From CAZWSE01 sp964636575 (lineage in GTDB: Bacteria > Pseudomonadota > Alphaproteobacteria > Rhodobacterales > Rhodobacteraceae): a DNA stretch of 14,693 bases. The stretch is taken from positions 1 through 14,693 of the forward strand of contig CAZWSE010000082.1 of NCBI GenBank assembly GCA_964636575.1. The letters run 5' to 3'. The position numbers and the translations under genes are program-made. The notes below the pieces were generated by a model. That model was given only the letters and a program-made list of their open reading frames with translations. It had not been told where the DNA came from and searched no databases. Shown here one piece after another: positions 7,620 through 14,447 of the stretch. Each line of letters starts with the position of its first letter. The stretch's first letter is position 1.

Positions 7620-8399
7620 CTAGGTGCCGGTAAAAACCGGGGTCCGACGCTCGGACGCGGCCCGGATGCCTTCTTTGAAATCTTGTGTTCGCATGTGCCT
7701 CGCCTGAATAGCGAGTTCGTGCTCAAGCGCGCTGCGCACGCTGTCGGCCAGACCTTTGCGCAGCGTCCGGCGCATGTCACAAACTGCCAGAGGTGCCGCT
7801 GCGGCAATCTCACTTGCCAGAGCAAGCGCCTCGTTGCGTAGATCGTTCTGCGCCACTAGGCGATCCGCAAGGCCAATGGCATGCGCATCAGCAGCGGATA
7901 TCCGGCGCCCCGTCATAAGCAGCTCAGCTGCGGGATTTTGTCCGATCACCCTGGGAAGCGATACGGAAATGCCAAAACCACAGTGCAGGCCCAGCTGTGC
8001 AAAATTGGCCGAAAACACGGCCTTGTCACCAGCAATTCGGAAATCTGCGACCAGAGCCAGACCAAGCCCGCCACCAATGGCAGGCCCCTGAATCGCCGCC
8101 ACAATCGGAATGTTAAGATCAAACAAGCCGGCCGCATCTGAATAGAGGATGCGCGCCGCCTCGATCGCCATTTTGGGATCAACGCCAGCACCAAAATCTG
8201 CACCAGCGCAAAACACCTTTCCCGACGCGGCGAGCACGATGGCCCTGCACTCTGGATCAGCTTCCAATTCCTGACAGGCACCTAGAAGGTTGCGGATCAA
8301 TTCAAGGTCAAAAAAGTTCAACGGCGGGCGGTTCACTTCAACAACGGCAACATGGGCATGACGTTCGATACGAATCTCTGTTTCGTCGGTGCTGCTCAT
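7620..8399 (-). CDS. enoyl-CoA hydratase/isomerase (crotonase) family protein lacking both hydratase glutamates
   Basis: This 259-residue crotonase-fold protein is the first gene of the operon. The oxyanion-hole regions are intact: KVFCAGADF (61-69) and GPAIGGGLGLALVAD (105-119). At the two acid positions of rat enoyl-CoA hydratase, however, it has Gly113 (for Glu144) and Phe133 (for Glu164), in the block FSANFAQLGLHCGFG (129-143). That block resembles the F-x-x-x-F-x-x-LGL pattern of PaaG-type isomerases, but their Asp in LVPDSG is also replaced (Gly141). A normal hydratase reaction is therefore unlikely. Isomerase, thioester hydrolase or other crotonase chemistry, or a binding role, remain open. 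The start is preceded by GGAG about 11 bases upstream. The C terminus ERRTPVFTGT is typical of the family. Confidence 0.9.
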   Translation of the reverse strand: MSSTDETEIRIERHAHVAVVEVNRPPLNFFDLELIRNLLGACQELEADPECRAIVLAASGKVFCAGADFGAGVDPKMAIEAARILYSDAAGLFDLNIPIVAAIQGPAIGGGLGLALVADFRIAGDKAVFSANFAQLGLHCGFGISVSLPRVIGQNPAAELLMTGRRISAADAHAIGLADRLVAQNDLRNEALALASEIAAAAPLAVCDMRRTLRKGLADSVRSALEHELAIQARHMRTQDFKEGIRAASERRTPVFTGT

Positions 8400-8449
8400 T
8401 TGGGCCCAGGCTCCATAAGTAGATCGCTGTTAACTTAGAGTAGCGTTGT

Positions 8450-8466
8450 TAGCCATGCTCAGGCTA
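8450..8466. promoter_or_regulatory. inverted repeat TAGCC-N7-GGCTA, candidate second LysR contact site
   Basis: Perfect 5-base arms are at 8450-8454 and 8462-8466. The right arm runs into the TATACT hexamer facing the LysR gene. The centre lies 38 bases from the centre of the T-N11-A dyad, so the two sites could be bound by one LysR tetramer. That is inference from position only. Confidence 0.4.
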
Positions 8467-8488
8467 TACTGCGATTGGCATATCATGT

Positions 8489-8503
8489 ATTCCAGATTGG
8501 AAT
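8489..8503. promoter_or_regulatory. LysR-type operator candidate (ATTCCA-GAT-TGGAAT)
   Basis: The 15 bases form a perfect 6-base inverted repeat with a 3-base centre. The inner 13 bases (8490-8502) fit the T-N11-A rule for LysR-type recognition sites exactly. The site lies between the divergent genes and overlaps the ATG at 8502 that could otherwise start the LysR gene, which argues for a start further down. It is the best candidate for autoregulation and operon control. Confidence 0.6.
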
Positions 8504-8534
8504 GACTATGACCGAAAGAAGAGACCGAACAGCC

Positions 8535-9473
8535 ATGAAACGTTCATCCGCCGGACATGACCAGCGTGACGTGCTTCGCAACCAGGATCTGAACCAGCTG
8601 ATCGCCCTGGATGCCCTTCTGTCGCAAAACAGTGTTACGGCCGCGGCGGATGTGCTGGGGGTTTCGCAACCAACGATGAGCAAAAGCCTCGCCCGTTTGC
8701 GCAACAGTTTTTCTGATCCTTTGCTGGTGCGCGAAGGCAACGTCATGCACCTCACACCGTTTGCGCGTGATCTGGCATTGAAACTACAAGAAACATTGAA
8801 AGACTTGTCGGACCTTTACGCCCCACCCGGACCGTTTGACCCAAAAGAGATGAAAGGGTCCTTCCGGATCACCTGCAACGACTACGTTCAGGCTGTGCTC
8901 GGTGCGCCGCTGCTGAAATCCCTCCATGTCAAGGCGCCCTCAGTTAAGATCGAGTTTCGCCCACTCGGAATGATGTACCCGGAACAGTTGCTGGTTGAGG
9001 GACTCACAGACATCGCCATCACGACCAGCTTTCCCAACATCAATCTCCACTCGGCAGCAGTTTACTCGGATCCCCACATCTGTGTGGCAGCCGCCGACAG
9101 CACTAACGTGCCGGATCGCCTGTCACTGGAGGATTTTTTGGAACGCAGCCAGATTGATGTCTCTCCGGCAGGGATCGGACTGCTGCGACAAGCGCTCGCA
9201 CGGAAACATCGCCAGTTGAAGGGGGAGCGAAACGTTGTGGCGACCTTAACGTCATTCCTTGCCCTTCCGGCGTTTTTGAAGGGTACCGACCTGCTTGGCG
9301 TTATTCCTTCGCGCGCCTTGTCTGTTATCCCCCCCGGCAGCTTGAAAACAATACCTCTGGAATTCGATCTGCCTGCTTACGATGTTTCCATTTGGTGGCA
9401 TAACCAGACAAACACTGATCCATTTCTGCGATGGGTTCGTTCAGAAATCAGTGCCCTGGGCACGACGATCTAG
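8535..9473 (+). CDS. LysR-family transcriptional regulator (NodD/NahR-like group)
   Basis: This 312-residue regulator has an N-terminal winged helix-turn-helix (about residues 18-80: DLNQLIALDALL, then VTAAADVLGVSQPTMSKSLA and DPLLVREGNVMHLTPFA). It is followed by an effector-binding domain beginning near GSFRITCNDYVQ. The DPLLVR-----LTPFA ending of the HTH and DIAITTSFP later are typical of the NodD/NahR/SyrM group, which often senses aromatic or related acids. The gene is divergent from the CoA/TRAP operon, so it probably controls it in response to the imported acid or its CoA ester. The start is uncertain. ATGs at 8502 and 8508 would put the operator-like dyad inside or on the start codon, so I prefer 8535, behind AGAAGAG. 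A TTG at 8475 is least likely. Confidence 0.9.
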   Translation: MKRSSAGHDQRDVLRNQDLNQLIALDALLSQNSVTAAADVLGVSQPTMSKSLARLRNSFSDPLLVREGNVMHLTPFARDLALKLQETLKDLSDLYAPPGPFDPKEMKGSFRITCNDYVQAVLGAPLLKSLHVKAPSVKIEFRPLGMMYPEQLLVEGLTDIAITTSFPNINLHSAAVYSDPHICVAAADSTNVPDRLSLEDFLERSQIDVSPAGIGLLRQALARKHRQLKGERNVVATLTSFLALPAFLKGTDLLGVIPSRALSVIPPGSLKTIPLEFDLPAYDVSIWWHNQTNTDPFLRWVRSEISALGTTI

Positions 9474-10120
9474 TGCAATCTTCGACCTCAGAACTGGCCA
9501 CAAAGTTGCACCTATTGGAATGGCCGCCTTTCGCCACTTCAACCAAAACATTGTGAATGGCCGGTCTGATTTTCGCTAGCGATGGTAATTCGAAGGCCAG
9601 TTAGATGAAAGTTACTGCTCTGCCGAAACGCTGCGGTCGCGGCAACGAACAATGAATTGGGCTTTCCGCATTGGTATCTGCAACGCGCGTATTGGACCAG
9701 ATTATCCGACAGTTTAGATGCCAAAAAAAGGCCCTAAACGGGCGTGCGAATGGGCCAACCCGGTGAAGCCGTACTGCAGCGGGTGAGCCACCGAATAATG
9801 GCCGCAACAGGCCGTCCTCACCATTACCAATGACAGATCTTGGCGCTATGCTGTTGTTCATGTACGGCGCAGCATCCAGTAGAATGGGCTCTGAGCGGCC
9901 TAATGCGCTCGCGGCATGAATCCTGCAGGACAAAATCCGGTCTTGGTGTTGCACCGCGGCGTGAAAAGCGGTCGTTGGGGCGACTTGTGGTATGCGTTGT
10001 ACAATCAGCGAAAGTGATCTGGATCGAGACACTTTTCGGTCTGAACCTAGGGCGATCGCCCTTCAGCACTGGGCTTATATCAGACTGATGAAATGGCAGC
10101 TGGTTTCTTTCGATCACGGT
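9474..10120. other. about 650 bases without a supported gene, between the LysR gene and the alcohol dehydrogenase promoter
   Basis: Minus-strand frames of 143 codons (10032-9601) and 97 codons (10117-9824) cross this stretch. Neither shows a domain, a ribosome-binding site or convincing composition. A terminator-like structure on the minus strand lies at 9723-9756, although no gene that it could end is recognised. No tRNA or repeat array was seen. The stretch may hold a degraded gene or an unrecognised small RNA. Confidence 0.5.
9723..9756 (-). terminator. possible intrinsic terminator for minus-strand transcription
   Basis: On the minus strand a GC-rich segment is followed directly by seven T residues (9729-9723). 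It can fold as GGCCC (9756-9752) with GGGCC (9734-9730) around a 17-base loop, or as a short GCCC-GTTTA-GGGC hairpin (9743-9731). The stem is short, but the T-run is good. No recognised gene lies upstream on that strand. Confidence 0.4.
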
Positions 10121-10150
10121 TTGACGTTACGTTACGCAACAAAAACTAAA
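10121..10150 (+). promoter_or_regulatory. predicted promoter of the alcohol/aldehyde dehydrogenase cassette
   Basis: TTGACG (10121-10126) is a near-consensus -35 element. The best -10 candidate at the right distance is the weak ACTAAA (10145-10150), 18 bases downstream. It lies about 57 bases before the dehydrogenase start codon, leaving room for a short leader and the GGGAGGA ribosome-binding site. A near-palindrome covers the spacer, as expected for a repressible promoter. Confidence 0.5.
10126..10140. promoter_or_regulatory. candidate TetR operator, near-palindrome GTTACGTTACGCAAC
   Basis: The 15 bases read almost the same on both strands (complement strand GTTGCGTAACGTAAC), with one mismatched pair apart from the centre. 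The site starts on the last base of the -35 element and fills the spacer, so a bound repressor would block RNA polymerase. The TetR-family gene at the end of the same cassette is the natural candidate to bind it. Confidence 0.5.
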
Positions 10151-10206
10151 CAGATGTCCAAATTTTGTGTTCAACTCTTCCAAAGCTTTGCGTTTGGGAG
10201 GAATCA

Positions 10207-11826
10207 ATGGGCTACGACTTCATTATTGTGGGCGGTGGATCAGCGGGAGCGACGATCGCGTCGCGATTGACTGAGGACCCAAACACCAAGGTTTGTTTGT
10301 TAGAGGCCGGTGGCAGCGGCAAAGACATCTTTATCCGCGCGCCAATGGCGGTGGTTGCGATGTTGCCTGGGCGACCCAAGATCAACAACTGGGCGTTTGA
10401 TACTGTCCCCCAGCCTGGTCTGAACGGACGCAAAGGCTATCAGCCACGTGGCAAAGCATTGGGCGGGTCCAGCGCGATCAATGCGATGCTGTATGTGCGT
10501 GGCCAGAAAGAAGACTATGACAGCTGGGCCGAACTGGGCAACGCAGGCTGGGGCTGGGATGATGTCCTGCCGTACTTCCGCAAGGCAGAAAACAACGTCC
10601 GCGGGGCTGATGACGCCCACGGCGACAACGGCCCCTTGCAGGTGTCCGATCAAAAGGCCCCGCGCCCGATCTCTCAGGCCTATATCGATGCTTGTAATGA
10701 AATGCAGCTACGCTCCAAGCCTGATTTCAACGATGGTGACAACGAAGGCGCGGGCATGTGGCAAACCACGCTATTCCACACCCCCGACAAAAACGGCGAA
10801 CGGTGTTCCGCCGCTGCGGCCTATTTGCACCCGGTGATGGACGACCGCCCGAACTTGACGGTGATCACCAAAGCCCACGCAACCAAAGTGATCTTTGATG
10901 GCAAGCGCGCCGTTGGCGTGGCCTATCGTCAGGGCAAAGACGACAAAGAGGTGCGCGCGGACAAAGAAGTGATCTTGTGTGGCGGTGCATTCCAATCACC
11001 GCAGCTGTTGATGTTGTCTGGCGTCGGCCGCAGCCAAGACATCACACCGCACGGTATTTCGATGCAGCACGAACTGCCCGGCGTGGGGCAGAATCTGCAG
11101 GATCATCTTGATTTCGTGATGGGCTACAAAACCAAAGACACCGACAACATTGGGATCGGCCTGCGCGCAGGGATAAAGCTGATTGGTGAAATCTTCAAAT
11201 GGCGCAAGCACGGCAATTCGATGGTGGCCTCGACCATCACCGAAAGCGGCAGCTTTTTCAAAAGCGACCCGTCAATTGAACGCGCCGATTTACAAACGCA
11301 TTTCGTGATTTCAATCGTTGATGACCACGCGCGCAAATTGCATCTGGGTCACGGCTATTCGTGCCACGTGTGTAACCTGCGCCCCTATTCACGCGGAGAG
11401 GTGTTTTTGCAAAGTGCCGATCCCATGGCCGCCCCCGGCATTGACCCCAAATTCCTGTCCGATGACCGCGATTTGGACATTATGATCAAAGGTGCCAAAC
11501 AAACCCGTGCCACGCTCGAAGCGCCCGCATTGGCGAAATACCGGCACAAGGAATTGTTCGGTGTGCATGACAATATGACCGACGCCGAATGGGAAGAGGT
11601 CATTCGCAACCGCTCTGACACCGTTTATCACCCGGTTGGCACCTGCAAGATGGGCCACGACGACATGGCCGTGGTTGATGATCAGCTAAAGGTGCACGGG
11701 CTTGACGGGCTGCGGGTTGCCGATGCCTCGATCATGCCGCTGCTGGTGTCAGGTAACACCAACGCTCCGACGATCATGATCGGCGAAAAATGCGCGGACA
11801 TGATCAAAGCCGAATATGCGGCTTAG
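10207..11826 (+). CDS. GMC-family FAD-dependent alcohol dehydrogenase, AlkJ-like
   Basis: This 539-residue GMC oxidoreductase would oxidise a primary alcohol to an aldehyde and pass electrons to the respiratory chain. The FAD-binding loop GGGSAG (9-14) and LLEAGG (31-36) open the Rossmann fold. GMC signature 1 is at RGKALGGSSAINAMLYVRG (81-99) and signature 2 at GGAFQSPQLLMLSGVG (259-274). The active-site pair is His475 (HPVGTCKMG) and Asn519 (GNTNAPT), spaced as in choline oxidase. Blocks such as DDHARKLHLGHGY, LRPYSRGEV and DASIMP resemble the alkanol dehydrogenase AlkJ of Pseudomonas as I recall it. BetA-type choline dehydrogenase is the main alternative. The ATG at 10207 follows GGGAGGA closely; an in-frame extension to 10165 lacks support. 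An aldehyde dehydrogenase gene follows after 33 bases. Confidence 0.93.
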   Translation: MGYDFIIVGGGSAGATIASRLTEDPNTKVCLLEAGGSGKDIFIRAPMAVVAMLPGRPKINNWAFDTVPQPGLNGRKGYQPRGKALGGSSAINAMLYVRGQKEDYDSWAELGNAGWGWDDVLPYFRKAENNVRGADDAHGDNGPLQVSDQKAPRPISQAYIDACNEMQLRSKPDFNDGDNEGAGMWQTTLFHTPDKNGERCSAAAAYLHPVMDDRPNLTVITKAHATKVIFDGKRAVGVAYRQGKDDKEVRADKEVILCGGAFQSPQLLMLSGVGRSQDITPHGISMQHELPGVGQNLQDHLDFVMGYKTKDTDNIGIGLRAGIKLIGEIFKWRKHGNSMVASTITESGSFFKSDPSIERADLQTHFVISIVDDHARKLHLGHGYSCHVCNLRPYSRGEVFLQSADPMAAPGIDPKFLSDDRDLDIMIKGAKQTRATLEAPALAKYRHKELFGVHDNMTDAEWEEVIRNRSDTVYHPVGTCKMGHDDMAVVDDQLKVHGLDGLRVADASIMPLLVSGNTNAPTIMIGEKCADMIKAEYAA

Positions 11827-11859
11827 CGTGGCTTTACATCACATGAAAGGAGCACCGGT

Positions 11860-13599
11860 ATGGACGGCGCACAATTGATGATCGACGGGCAAGAGGCCCT
11901 GTTTGACGAATACGACGTGGCTTTGGCTGATCTAGACGCTTCCAAAGACGCGTGGGTGCAGGTGCCCCCTGCGGACCGGATCGCGCTGTTGTCCAGCATG
12001 AAAGACGGCATCATGAAGGTTGCCGAAGGCTGGGCCGAAACCTCTGCCCGCAAAAAGGGCTTGGTCATTGGCACTGCAATTGCGGGCGAAGAATGGCTCG
12101 CCGGACCCTATGCCACCATCGCGGGCGTGAACGCGCTGATGGTCACGCTGTCCCAGATGAAGGACAAATCCTTCATCGACCATCTGCCGCAACGCGAACT
12201 GCCGACTGGCCAACTTGGCGTGAAAGTCATGCCGCATTCGATCTGGGATCGTCTTTTGTTGTCAGGCGTTTCCGCCGAGGTCTGGATGCAAAAAGGTGTG
12301 AACACAGGCAATCTGAAAAAACACGCTGCTGTGGCCTATGACGTGCCCGCCCACAAACGTGTGGGCAAGGTGGCGTTGGTGCTCGGCGCGGGCAATGTTG
12401 CCGCGATCACGCCGCTGGACGTTCTGCATAAACTGATGATCGAAGATCAGGTTGTGATTTTGAAGATGAACCCGATCAACGACTACCTGACCGATTTCTA
12501 CAAGATCGCGATGAAACCATTCATCGACGGCGGCTTCTTGCGGATCGTCAAAGGCGACGCCAAGGGCGGGGCCTATCTGTGTGACCACCCGATTGTCGAA
12601 GAACTGCATATAACCGGATCAGATGCGACCCATGATGCGATTGTCTGGGGCGTGGGCGACGAGGGTGCGGCCAACAAAAAGGCTGGCACGCCCAAGAACA
12701 CCAAACGATTTACCTCCGAACTTGGCTCTGTCAGTCCAACCATCGTGGTGCCCGGCCCGTGGTCTGCGGCCGACATCCAGTTTCAGGCGGAAAACATCGC
12801 CACGATGAAATTGCACAATTCCGGCCACAACTGCGTGGCGATGCAGACGATGATCATGCCCAAAGGGTGGGACAAAGCGCCTGCTTTGATGAACAAACTG
12901 AAAGCTGTCATCGCAAACTCGACCCGCCCGACATGGTATCCCGGTGCGGTGCAACGCATGGACGATTATGCCAAAAACGGCGGAACGGTTGAAACCATCG
13001 ACCGCGGGTCTGTCGCCCCGCCCGTCGTGATTGGTGAGGTGTCCGAAGACACCTATAACCGCGCCTGCGAAGTCTTTGGCCCAGCCTTGGGCGTTAAAGA
13101 ACTGGAAGCCGAGAACGCCGAGGCATTTTTGATCGCGGCGATTGAATATGCCAACACCGAACTTTGGGGGACGCTGGGGGCCAACATTGTCATCCACCCC
13201 AAGACCATTCGCCAGATCGGCAAGACCCGGTTTGATGAAATCATCGCCGATCTGAAATACGGCAGCATCGCCATCAACACATGGACGGGTCTCGCGTTTC
13301 TGGCCGCCGCCTGCCCATGGGGGGCCTACCCCGGACACACGCTCGACAATGTGGGTTCGGGCATCGGCACCGTCCACAACAGCTTCATGCTAGAGAAGAC
13401 CGAGAAAGTGGTCATCCAAGCACCATGGCGCCCGTTCCCGCGGGGTCTGTTGTCGGGCCAATTCACGTTGCTGCCCAAACCGCCGTTTTTCATCACCAAC
13501 AAAAAGCAGCATAAGGTCGGTCGCCTTTTGACCCATTTCCAATACAAACCCAGTTGGTTCAAACTGCCGCGCATCTTCCTGAATGCGTTGTTGGGCTGA
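11860..13599 (+). CDS. aldehyde dehydrogenase family protein with C-terminal extension
   Basis: This 579-residue protein is about 80 residues longer than common aldehyde dehydrogenases. It would oxidise the aldehyde made by the preceding dehydrogenase to the acid with NAD(P)+. The core is recognisable: LVLGAGNVAAITPLDVLHKL (173-192, NAD site, Asn179), ITGSDATHD (251-259), general base Glu287 in SELGSVSP, catalytic Cys325 in NSGHNCVAMQ and EVFGPAL (404-410). About 10 extra residues lie between the TGS motif and Glu287 compared with ALDH2, and the ends are unusual. The last 70 or so residues are rich in aromatic and basic residues (PWRPFPRGLLSG, LPKPPFF, KPSWFKLPRIFLNALLG), suggesting a membrane- or partner-binding tail. 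The ATG has AAAGGAG seven bases upstream. Substrate is unknown. Confidence 0.9.
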   Translation: MDGAQLMIDGQEALFDEYDVALADLDASKDAWVQVPPADRIALLSSMKDGIMKVAEGWAETSARKKGLVIGTAIAGEEWLAGPYATIAGVNALMVTLSQMKDKSFIDHLPQRELPTGQLGVKVMPHSIWDRLLLSGVSAEVWMQKGVNTGNLKKHAAVAYDVPAHKRVGKVALVLGAGNVAAITPLDVLHKLMIEDQVVILKMNPINDYLTDFYKIAMKPFIDGGFLRIVKGDAKGGAYLCDHPIVEELHITGSDATHDAIVWGVGDEGAANKKAGTPKNTKRFTSELGSVSPTIVVPGPWSAADIQFQAENIATMKLHNSGHNCVAMQTMIMPKGWDKAPALMNKLKAVIANSTRPTWYPGAVQRMDDYAKNGGTVETIDRGSVAPPVVIGEVSEDTYNRACEVFGPALGVKELEAENAEAFLIAAIEYANTELWGTLGANIVIHPKTIRQIGKTRFDEIIADLKYGSIAINTWTGLAFLAAACPWGAYPGHTLDNVGSGIGTVHNSFMLEKTEKVVIQAPWRPFPRGLLSGQFTLLPKPPFFITNKKQHKVGRLLTHFQYKPSWFKLPRIFLNALLG

Positions 13600-13603
13600 T
13601 CTT

Positions 13604-13638
13604 TTTGCGGTCGGGTTCGGCTTGCGCCCGACCGCAAA
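13604..13638 (+). promoter_or_regulatory. perfect 12-base-pair stem-loop between the aldehyde dehydrogenase and TetR genes
   Basis: The arms TTTGCGGTCGGG (13604-13615) and CCCGACCGCAAA (13627-13638) pair perfectly around an 11-base loop. A T-run comes before the stem and A-rich sequence after it, so it does not look like a standard intrinsic terminator in either direction. It may end or slow transcription, stabilise the upstream mRNA, or be a protein-binding site that sets how much TetR is made. Confidence 0.6.
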
Positions 13639-13655
13639 CAAAGCGATTGAGACGT

Positions 13656-14267
13656 ATGAATGAGATGCCATCCAAGCTGAAAGTGCGCGCTGAACGCAAA
13701 GTCGCAAAGCGCGACGCCAAGAAACGCCAAATCGCACAAAGCGCGATTGAGGCGCTTAAGGTGCTTGGCTACGCAAACACGTCCTTGCGCGATATTGCGG
13801 CCCATAGCGACCTGTCGCTGGGTATGCTGCATTACTACTTTGAAGATCGCGCCGCGCTGATCATCTATTGCGTGGAGATTTACAAAGAAGAATTTGTTCG
13901 CAATTTTGAGGAAGCCTTGGCCAAAGCTTCTGGTCGCGATCAGGTCATCACCACCTTTGCCGAGGCTTTGGTCACGTCCATTGTCGACGATGAAATGACA
14001 CATCGGCTATGGTATGACATCCGAACCCAAGCGATGTTTGACGAGACGTTTCGCCCCGTGGTGGCCGAGATAGAAGGCGCGCTGATCAACATCATTCGCA
14101 CCGCCTTTGACAAAGCGGGGCAGCCAACGCCGGCCCAATTGGAAATCCATTACGCGCTGCTTGACGGCGTATTCCGGTTTGTCATGCAAAGGCAAATTGG
14201 GGATGAACGGAAATCACGCGACGATCTCCTGGTTGTGTTCAGCACTTTGCTCGACCGGTTTCTCTGA
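13656..14267 (+). CDS. TetR/AcrR-family transcriptional regulator (BetI-like)
   Basis: This 203-residue protein has a basic N-terminal arm (KLKVRAERKVAKRDAKKRQ) and a TetR helix-turn-helix at about 22-68, with TSLRDIAAHSDLSLGMLHYY followed by FEDRAALI. The helical C-terminal half would bind a ligand and dimerise. Motifs such as WYDIRTQAMFDETFRPVVAEIEG resemble the BetI-type C-terminal domain. It lies 56 bases after the aldehyde dehydrogenase gene on the same strand, so it is probably co-transcribed or partly separated by the stem-loop. It likely represses the cassette, with an alcohol, an aldehyde or a derived acid (or its CoA ester) as inducer. ATG at 13656 is used; ATG at 13665 (MPSKLK) is equally possible, as neither has a strong ribosome-binding site. 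Confidence 0.9.
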   Translation: MNEMPSKLKVRAERKVAKRDAKKRQIAQSAIEALKVLGYANTSLRDIAAHSDLSLGMLHYYFEDRAALIIYCVEIYKEEFVRNFEEALAKASGRDQVITTFAEALVTSIVDDEMTHRLWYDIRTQAMFDETFRPVVAEIEGALINIIRTAFDKAGQPTPAQLEIHYALLDGVFRFVMQRQIGDERKSRDDLLVVFSTLLDRFL

Positions 14268-14364
14268 TGGCTTAGTGAACACACGCATCATGATGGCGAT
14301 TACAGTGAGAACCCGCCGGACCCGTTGCTCAGTATTGGCAGTACGAAACATGCAATCTCCGCGT

Positions 14365-14378
14365 TTCGAATATTCGAA
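14365..14378. repeat. 14-base perfect palindrome TTCGAATATTCGAA
   Basis: The sequence equals its own reverse complement. It lies about 100 bases after the TetR gene stop codon. It could be a dimeric regulator's operator or chance. No promoter next to it is convincing. Confidence 0.4.
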
Positions 14379-14447
14379 CAGATCGTCGCGAAATGTCACT
14401 ATGGGGTTTGCTACAATGTGCGCTCTTGAACTTCTGCTTTTGTGAGA

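Larger units (their letters stand above)
8400..8534. promoter_or_regulatory. divergent promoter region between the CoA/TRAP operon and the LysR gene
   Basis: Both flanking genes start here and point away from each other, the usual arrangement for a LysR activator and its target operon. A good -10-like hexamer TATACT (8465-8470) faces the LysR gene, though no matching -35 at standard spacing stands out. Two dyads lie inside, at 8450-8466 and 8489-8503. No convincing sigma70 promoter was seen facing the operon, which would fit a promoter that needs activation. Confidence 0.65.

Noticed and set aside
6372..8399. Carnitine/crotonobetaine (cai) pathway assignment
   Set aside because: Only the CoA-transferase family is shared. 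The acyl-CoA dehydrogenase and crotonases do not resemble CaiA or CaiD, and the transporter is TRAP rather than CaiT.
9601..10032. 143-codon minus-strand frame between the LysR and GMC genes
   Set aside because: No domain or ribosome-binding site is seen, and it passes through a terminator-like structure.
13554..13655. Upstream in-frame extension of the TetR gene (34 codons)
   Set aside because: It lies inside the aldehyde dehydrogenase gene and across the stem-loop. The family length fits a start at 13656 or 13665.
10207..14267. Choline-to-betaine (betA-betB-betI) operon
   Set aside because: GMC, aldehyde dehydrogenase and TetR families match in outline, but the GMC protein resembles AlkJ more than BetA. 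The aldehyde dehydrogenase has an unusual core and tail unlike BetB, and the gene order differs. Kept only as an alternative.
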